DNA from: Volvox africanus
Lineage: Eukaryota; Chlorophyta; Chlorophyceae; Chlamydomonadales; Volvocaceae
Length of the DNA stretch: 64,000 bases
NCBI GenBank assembly: GCA_030268105.1
Contig: BSDZ01000008.1
Location: 930,001 to 994,000, forward strand
Direction: 5' to 3'
Part shown: positions 57,102-64,000 of the stretch, piece by piece
How the letters are laid out: the number at the start of each line of letters is the position of its first letter
Position numbering within the stretch: the first letter of the stretch is position 1
Made by a program: the position numbers and the translations under genes
Notes under the pieces: generated by a model
Seen by the model: the letters and a program-made list of their open reading frames with translations, nothing else
Told to the model about the DNA's origin: nothing
Databases searched by the model: none

Positions 57102-60100
57102 ATGATAGTGGCGACAGTTCTTTTCTTGTCGCTCGTATTCAATGCTGCGTCGGGTGAAGGAGTGGTGTCCAGCAGCTCTAAACGTCCTCGTGGAGGCCTC
57201 ATGCTTCCACTATACCAGCGGAGCCACCCAAGCTGGCGGCGGCACCTCTTGAGGAGTGGAGCGCTGCCTGTTCAGGGATCCGTAAGAGAAGTAGGGTAAG
57301 GCTGCAGCGAGGGTTCGGGTGCACGCCTTGGAGATGAGGAAGCGAGTTAAAGAGTCGCAGCTGGACGCAGGTATTTTTATACAACTCTCCTATTAGGGAC
57401 ACCAGCGCGCGACTTCAGTGTGATCATCGATACGGGGAGCACAATTACGTACATTCCTTGCAAGGGATGTGCACATTGCGGAAAGCACCAGGTAAGCGAG
57501 AACGTGGCGGAAGCTGGACAGTCGAGTGGACCCAGCACAATGTGCGCATTTGGGTCGCAGCTTGCGCTATGAGGAGCACCTCACACAGCACCATTTACTG
57601 TCCAAGGGTGCGCCTCTGGGCGCCATTTGCCCAGATTTAGCCCAGATTTCTGCTGTGTTGGGCCTTAGGGACCATTCCTTATGTGTATAGGATTGCGTTG
57701 GCTGACAGGAAAGCAGTCACACTCATCGGCCGTATGGTCGTACAGCTCCCTACGGGATACCGCACAGTGCCCGCAGCCCCAAGGACTTCCTAGGGTCCTT
57801 CGTTCCTACGACCTTCCTCGCCTTGACCTGCTTGCTTACCCGTATACGATTTTCATTTCCTACGCATTCTCCTATGAACGACCTGAGTGTGTTTTTATCT
57901 ATTGCTTCTACTTGCCCGCCAGGATGAGTGGTTCGACCCGGACGCGTCCTCGACCGCCAAAAAACTGGCGTGTAACGATCCGCTTTGCAACTGCGGCACT
58001 CCGAGCTGCATGTGTACTAACGATCGGTGTTATTACAGCCGAACGTACGGTGCGTGGAAATCTAAGCGGCATTGCGGCGGGGGAAGCGGTTTCGCGACTG
58101 AGGAATGGCGTGAGCGCCGCAGCTCCATGCCTCCGCGGATACGTGAGGGCGGCCCGTTCCGGAGAACGGTTATCCGCAGCAGTTGTCTGGCGGTTGAAGG
58201 CTATGAAGGCGAAGACGCTTCGTGATGGGATCCAGGGAATGCAGAACCCCATAAATCTTACCCTAATACGGGTAGTGGCTGATCGCGCCCACAAGTCAGT
58301 GATAGAGTTTAGCGCGATTTAATGCGTTAGTCCCACTCATACCCTGCGCACGAATGTGTGCCCCTTACCGCAGCGGAACGCAGCAGCAGCGAGGGGTGGA
58401 TGGTAGAGGATGTCTTCGGCTTCCCGGACGCCCAGCCGCCCGTGCGGATGGTGTTTGGCTGCGAGAACGGTGAAACCGGGGAGATCTACCGTCAGATGGC
58501 GGACGGAATCATGGGCATGGGCAACAACCATAACGCCTTCCAAAGCCAGGTGTGCATGTGTTTGAGGGATGTTTATGGGATAAGTGTTGTTAATATGCGA
58601 CGGAGCCTATAAGCAAACTGCGAATGAAAGCGGATTTGACCAAGGTGATTGGGGGAGGAGGGAAGGCGAAGGGTGAGGCGTGCGCTCAGGATATCGAAAT
58701 TGGGGGCTGGGTTCCATAACGGAGAGTTTGAAGGAAACCAACACCTGTGCCTGGTTTCCCCTTTCGTGTCTACCATACGGTGCCGTACAGCTCGTCGCGC
58801 GAGGAGTTATTGACGATGTGTTTTCGTTGTGTTTCGGCTACCCCAAGGACGGCATTCTACTGCTAGGTGAGGCTGGGAAACGTGTTAGCGGCGGAGAGCG
58901 TGAAGAGCAACAGCGCACGCGCAATGGTTGTGTGTGTCACCAATATTTAGAGCGCTGCAGCACTGCCCCGATTGTTAAAATTATCGCTATGGAAAATATG
59001 GCAGCCGCGCCCCGGCGAACCCCATGCCCAAATTGAGGTCCGAGGGCTGGTGTACCAGGCGCAATCAGACTCATCGGGATCTCTGTTGGCGTACTGTCTT
59101 GCGTCCCTGCTGCTGACTTTGCTGGGTCGGTTTTGCAGCCTTTTGCACTCGCGCGCGCATCTTTGACAGTCGCCGCCATGTCGTTTTCAGGCCTTTATGG
59201 CTTGTCGCTATTGTTGTTGTTGTTATTAACAACCCCTTACCTATCTTGTCTCACCGTGTGTATCGCGCAGGTGACGTCAAAATGCCCGCCCGTGCAAAGA
59301 CGGTGTACACGCCGCTTATCAGCAACTTGCACCTTCATTACTACAACATCAAAATGGAGGGGATCTCCGTTGACGGAGAAACGCTCCCGCTTGATGCGGT
59401 ACGTGGTACGTGACGTCTTGCATGGTGCGCCCTTCCTTGGCGTCATGCGTCTCGGCTGCTGTTATCTTATCAGGCGAACATAAGCTTGAGGGATCCTCTT
59501 TGCGGTGGGCGATCATGGCAGATGCAAAACGCTATAGCAACCTTAGGGGCCGCATGCCTGTATGGGCAGGCTAGCAGCCACCCCACATGGACCACCTAGA
59601 TAGGATTGCGGTTTAGTCCAGTAGGCCCTCTGTATGGCAAGGTTTACTAGTGCGATAGCGTAGCTGGCTTTCTTTGTAATGCCCCGCTATAATGGTTTGG
59701 GGACCGGGGCGGAGGATGGAGCCAGCGGCTGGGTGAGTCTCATACCGCCTTGGGAAACCCGGAGCCCAGGAGCTGTCACGGCATTGATATGTCATGCTGA
59801 ACATTCCCGGAAATTCCGCGCGCGTCACATCCGAGTCACATCCGGAATCCGAAACAAGATCTGAGAGGATGTTTCCGCTTCGCTACACTGCAGGGCATGT
59901 TTGATCATGGGTACGGCGTTGTACTGGATAGCGGGACTACCTTCACATACTTGCCAACAGAAGCCTTCAGAGCGATGTCATCGGTGATCAAGACGTTTGC
60001 GGAGTCCCATGGCCTGCAGCCCACGCCGGGGGCCGACCCGCAGGTGCGCTTTCTAAATATGGTCACGAATCAGGGGATGTTTCCATTAAAACATCCGATT

Positions 60101-61195
60101 GGTTTATTAACGGATGCTTTTCGCGCTGTCATCTGTGCCAACTGTCACGGGAAATGCCGTACTCCCGTTCTCCGTACGATTTGTTTCCACCGCAGTACAA
60201 CGACATTTGTTGGAAAGGTGCTCCAGATGACTTCCAGAACCTGGAGAGGCACTTCCCTCCCGCAGAGTTCGTGTTCGGTGGCAACGCGCGTCTGTTCCTG
60301 CCGCCGCTGCGTTACTTGTTCCTGTCGCGGCCAGGCGAGTACTGCCTGGGCGTGTTCGACAACGGCATGTCCGGCACTCTCATTGGCGGCGTCAGTGTAC
60401 GCGACGTAGTTATCACGGTGAGATGCACTGCAGCGTGAATAAGGATCAGGAAATGGGCCTGTAGTAAGCTGAAAGCCATGTATGCCGAAAGGGGACCGGA
60501 CCTCTTGTCATATGATCCGTTAGGAATTGTTAGGCGTCAATCTGGGTTTATTGGGTAGCATGGCTTGTCTACTGGTCTGTGCGCTGGCCCTGCCTATCCC
60601 GGTGTCGCCCTTTGAACGTGGTCTCTCATCCCGCTCCATCCTTGGCCCACAGTACGACCGCCGCAATAGCCGAGTGGGTTTCACGACCATGCCCTGTAAT
60701 GAGGTGGCTGCGGACCTTGCCGCCCAGCCTAGCAGCTCTCCCATGCTGGGCAACGTTACGATACTTGCACCGCCGAAGCCTTCCAAGCCCGAGCAGCAAA
60801 GCCCTCCCGCTGAGGTCCGCGGGAACTTTACCAAGGCGCAGCAAGATGCCACTCGGGCTGCCGATGTGAAGCAGGTCTGGCAGAACCAGGCAGCCTCGAT
60901 GGCGACGTTCAACATCAATCATGCCATTTTAATCAGCACCATTGCAGCTTTAGGTGCTTTGTTTATGCTCGCCGAAGTGATGCTCTTAGGGCGCAACACG
61001 CTGCTGATGCAGGCGAGTGCGGTCCTGGAGCGAATCCGTGGAGTAATAGGCAGGACTTCCTCCAGGGAACAGGCGAATGAAGCGGAGACGACGCTCTCTG
61101 CCAGAGAGAAGATTACTCGCAACATGGACGTTGAGAAGGCGTCATTGCCGTTTACGGATATGGGGAAGAATGCTAAACCATCGTCAACGAATTGA
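57102..61195 (+). CDS. membrane-anchored pepsin-like (A1) aspartyl protease
   Basis: Nine exons: 57102-57295, 57371-57491, 57923-58049, 58374-58549, 58791-58866, 59271-59398, 59894-60043, 60196-60417, 60653-61195. They sum to 578 residues and every junction is phase-matched. Signal peptide MIVATVLFLSLVFNAASG. GYFYTTLLLGTPARDF leads to the first catalytic motif IIDTGST (D85). A Cys-rich nepenthesin-like segment (PCKGCAHCGKH ... CNCGTPSCMC) follows. FGCENGETGEI, ADGIMGMG and GVIDDVFSLCFG are typical of plant/algal A1 proteases. The second motif is LDSGTTFTYLP (D286). After RVGFTTMPC comes a Pro/Gln-rich linker, one transmembrane helix (~488-510) and a ~60-residue basic tail. A type I membrane protease facing the lumen or cell exterior; substrate unknown. 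Confidence 0.9.
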
Positions 61196-62188
61196 TCGCA
61201 AATTCATTTTATTGATGGCGGGGGGGCAATATTGTGAAGTAGTGGTAGTGGGGGGTACGGAGGCCAGATTTTCGTAGCTATGGTTTCATCTACCTAAAGA
61301 CAGTGAGCTTAGCTGCTAGAACGCAAACATGTATAGGGTAGGATGGTGCGCAAGTAGTCAATTATTGCGGGGTAGCTGGAGGGTATACGCCCAAGAACCC
61401 TCCGTGCTTTCCTACTCTCTACTTGGTGATCTAACGTGAGCAGGACCGCAACTTACAGCTTAGTATGTTGCAGCGTGTACATACGAATGATACGCACATG
61501 AGGTATACATAGTACGTGATCATGCAGTCACTGCAATAATAGCTGCGAACTTGAGGGTGTGCAGCACACGGCGGCCAAAATACTAAGCTTCTCTGTGGAA
61601 ACCTTTGAAAACCGGTCTTCGTTGGTAACTTGTTTCTTTAGTATATGAATTTCAGCATGTAACAGTCTGCAGGTTAAGCACGCTGGTCTGAATGCCTTGA
61701 CTGCAGCGCCCTCATTATCCGTATGACTCGTGGAGTGAGAATCACGCATCTCGACGTGCTCCAGCAAAAAGCAAATGTAAGCCCCGCTACAACTCCTGTC
61801 CCCGTCCAGCCCAGCGTCCCGCCTAACGGAACGCTAATGATGAAGAGCAGCGCTCCCAAGCGACTCACATACATCTGACTAGAAACAGCACGTCGCAAAT
61901 ACTTCTGAACCCAGAGTGTTAAGCTACTTGACGCGGCGCCAGAGCCGGCTTTCCCGCACACGAGAAAGCTGGAGTGCCCACGGGAAAAAACAGTCTGCAT
62001 GCATGCTTTGGGGTGATCCAAACCAGTCCATAGCCCCTTCAGCCGAGACTGCTGCTCCCTGCTCCTGACACGGTACTGCACTTCAGGCAGGTGCGGCGAA
62101 CTGTGGCTGCTGCAGCAGCTTTGCTCCGCCGTGCTAGAGCTGCAGCGTCAGGGCGTGACACTTGCGCGTCAACGCCAACCCGCAGTAG
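61196..62188. other. convergent intergenic / 3' UTRs
   Basis: Lies between the aspartyl protease (+) and Rieske (-). TGTAA at 61658-61662 is a candidate poly(A) signal for the protease. A 135-codon minus-strand frame (61674-62081) has a hydrophobic stretch GALLFIISVPLGGTLGWTG, but no start context or homology I recognise. Confidence 0.4.
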
Positions 62189-63503
62189 TTAGCCAATCAG
62201 AATCTTCTTTTCGTCAACGAAGCGGTATTCTGGCACCTCCAAGTTGTAAGGCGCGGGCCCCTCGCGAATGCGGCCCGAGATGTCGTAGTGGCTGCCATGG
62301 CAAGGGCAGAACCAGCCGTGGTAGTTGCCCGCGCCCGCAATGGGCACGCAACCCAAATGGGTGCAGATACCCACGACCACCAAATACTGTGATGACACAT
62401 CAGAGATGGGGAAAAGAGCTTAAAATAGGACAGTAGGTGGAGGGGAATCGGAGGGGTACGAGCCCACGTTGACACATGCAATACATATGACGCCTGGCAC
62501 TGAGTACACATGACAGTGACCGAGCACATATCACTGGACTGGCAAGGGATGTGCAAAAGCCAGGTTGTGCGAGTATAGATTCGGGAAGAGAGATGTCCGG
62601 AAGAAGGTGAATGACGCGCGGTAGGATACCTTGGGGTTCACCGCGCGATCTACGTCCTTCTGGGGGTCACGCAGCTCCGACAACGCCACCTCTGCGGAAT
62701 CCTGAATCTCCGCATCCGTCCGGTGGCGGATGAACACGGGTTTGCCGCGCCACTTCACGGTAATGGTTGTTCCCTCCTCCACACCAGACAGGTCAACCTC
62801 CAGAGAGCTAATCGCCATCGTATCCGCTGCCGCCTGCATGTTGTTGAGTTGATTCATACACAGTCCCTTACTATTCTATCACTGCAACAGGGTACGGGAA
62901 ACTTAGGCCTTACCGATAGAGACAGCACAATCTTCAGCACCGCCAAGCGCGCCGCGGATGCATAGAGAAAGCGGCCACCAGTTTGTACGAAGTAGGCAAA
63001 GGGTCGGCCCTCCGTCCCCGGCGGGAAGCGCTTGTGGCTGTGCTCGTCATACCTACAGAGCGGCGAAGCGCGCTGATGAACACGCAACTTATCCCGAAAT
63101 GCCCCAGGATGCACATCACGAAACGTCCGCAACTTATAAGGATAAAAGCTGTGGGCCTACTTGATATATGGCGTCGGGGACAGGGAAATCCGGTTAGTGG
63201 GGGTCAGCTTGGTCTCCTCCTTCTGAGCCGCAACAGCATCCGCGGCAAACGCTGCGGATAGTAAGAGAGTAAGACAGGTTCAAATATGTTGCTCCTCCTA
63301 GCCTAGAACGTGCCGCCAAGCAGAGCGTCCTCACATCGGAATGAGCTTCCAATTGGTAACTGCGGGCGTTCGGCGAACTCCAGAGGGCCAGCAAGCAACT
63401 GAGGATAGCACGCAGATGCATGACTGGCAATAGGGCCTAGCGTCTCTGTGACAGGCTGCGCTATCTTTGGCACTAAAGTCGCGACCGCCCGTCGCAGAGC
63501 CAT
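62189..63503 (-). CDS. mitochondrial Rieske iron-sulfur protein of complex III
   Basis: Five exons: 63503-63335, 63251-63161, 63052-62914, 62833-62630, 62386-62189, giving 266 residues. The N-terminal leader [18 protein letters not shown] is a mitochondrial presequence. [20 protein letters not shown] precedes the single membrane helix ([17 protein letters not shown]). [20 protein letters not shown] and [10 protein letters not shown] begin the head domain. CTHLGC (C209, H211, C214) and CPCHGSH (C228, C230, H231) supply the 2Fe-2S ligands and disulfide. [14 protein letters not shown] and KKILIG end the protein. It transfers electrons from ubiquinol to cytochrome c1 in the inner membrane. Family, completeness and length all fit. 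The donor of exon 1 (CGAT|GTGAGG) is set by phase and consensus. Confidence 0.93.
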
Positions 63504-64000
63504 TTTCCAGACTTCCAAATATCGGCTCCGTAGAAACGTAGGCTCAACAATTATGAACTGTCATCAGGGAAGACAAGCTGGAGTTCCGGACTTGTCGTAA
63601 GCGGATGCCGTACTCTATACACAAGTGATTAAATTACAGCATGGTGCAATCTTCGTTCCGATTGTGTACATGTCCCTGCCTCTTTCCCGGCTTGATCCTT
63701 GCGCGTTAGAGGAAACCTAACTGTGATCCGAGGGAGCAGCGTTAGTGTCGTTTTTCAGCAATGCTTACTCTTGGATTCCTTTACATTCAAGCTTTTAGTG
63801 TTTATCTTAACTTCTTTTGCTCGAGCTTGCGGTCTCTTGAGCCTCCCGGCTAATTCGGGCCTTCCGAGCTTTAGCGGGTTTTCTTCGCTACGCTTAAGAT
63901 AATTGATTCAGTTTGTAATCAATCTATCTTACAACCCCAGTCTCTGGAGAATACACATTTTTATCATCCTTCCAATCAAATGATAACAAATATGACTCCG
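63504..64000. other. upstream of Rieske gene; repeat tail at the window end
   Basis: The Rieske promoter should lie just right of 63503. 63740-63880 is T-rich and ends TTGAGCCTCCCGGCTAATTC, GGGCC, the third copy of the tail seen at 17590-17685 and 38790-38880. Confidence 0.4.
63740..63880 (+). repeat. dispersed repeat tail (GAGCCTCCYGGCT family), copy C
   Basis: TTTTAGTGTTTATCTTAACT, then TTGAGCCTCCCGGCT and TTCGGGCC, closely parallel to copy A. Confidence 0.45.

Noticed and set aside
57681..58322. 213-codon plus-strand frame
   Set aside because: It runs through the aspartyl protease exon at 57923-58049 in the wrong frame. The correct frame carries the conserved Cys motif.

Overview
The window is nuclear DNA of a green alga, most probably a volvocine (Chlamydomonadales) species. 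The evidence is short exons separated by many GT-AG introns, the Chlamydomonas-type telomere motif TTTTAGGG, TGTAA poly(A) motifs, alanine/glutamine-rich low complexity inside conserved proteins, and plant/algal organelle genes (CCB3, plastid uL18, Rieske protein, CBP3). All gene models were assembled by hand from conserved protein motifs plus splice phase. For the complete models the exon lengths sum to a multiple of three.

Layout: 278-639 (-) is the 5' part of an EF-hand protein. 1099-16160 (+) is a large membrane-anchored M43 (pappalysin-like) metalloprotease with about 20 exons. Its introns carry a ~1.57 kb (CCCTT)n array, a perfect 35-bp hairpin and a ~2.1 kb AT-rich bacterial segment. 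18752-19318 (-) is CCB3/YLMG. 20418-23845 (-) is a HAD phosphatase (sucrose-6F-phosphate-phosphatase type). 24616-31060 (-) is TAF4. 33485-39115 (-) is an ISS1/VAS1-type aminotransferase. About 39471-41916 (+) is plastid ribosomal protein uL18. 42974-45591 (-) is the complex III chaperone CBP3/UQCC1. 49041-53305 (-) is a CobW/ZNG1 G3E GTPase. 53853-54398 (+) is a small membrane protein. 55975-56292 is a TRIM-like mini LTR element. 57102-61195 (+) is a membrane-anchored aspartyl protease. 62189-63503 (-) is the mitochondrial Rieske protein.

The most striking feature lies in the M43 intron at 11976-14559. It contains DNA of Rickettsiales character: a truncated membrane-protein ORF, a parB fragment, a 3'-truncated lolD, and the last codons of lolC/E overlapping the lolD start. 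All are on the minus strand. The parB fragment is itself interrupted by a 154-bp mobile element with perfect 16-bp terminal inverted repeats and a 5-bp target duplication. The right edge of the bacterial DNA lies only about 17 bp from the splice acceptor of the next host exon. The host reading frame and a conserved WC...WDYC module continue across the intron, so this looks like an endosymbiont-to-nucleus insertion in an intron, not a broken gene.

Functionally, four genes serve organelles: CCB3 (cytochrome b6f haem assembly), uL18 (plastid translation), and CBP3 plus Rieske (assembly and catalysis of mitochondrial complex III). The two proteases are extracellular or membrane enzymes of the kind expanded in volvocine algae. 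Intergenic stretches and introns hold tandem repeats, dispersed repeats and TE fragments.
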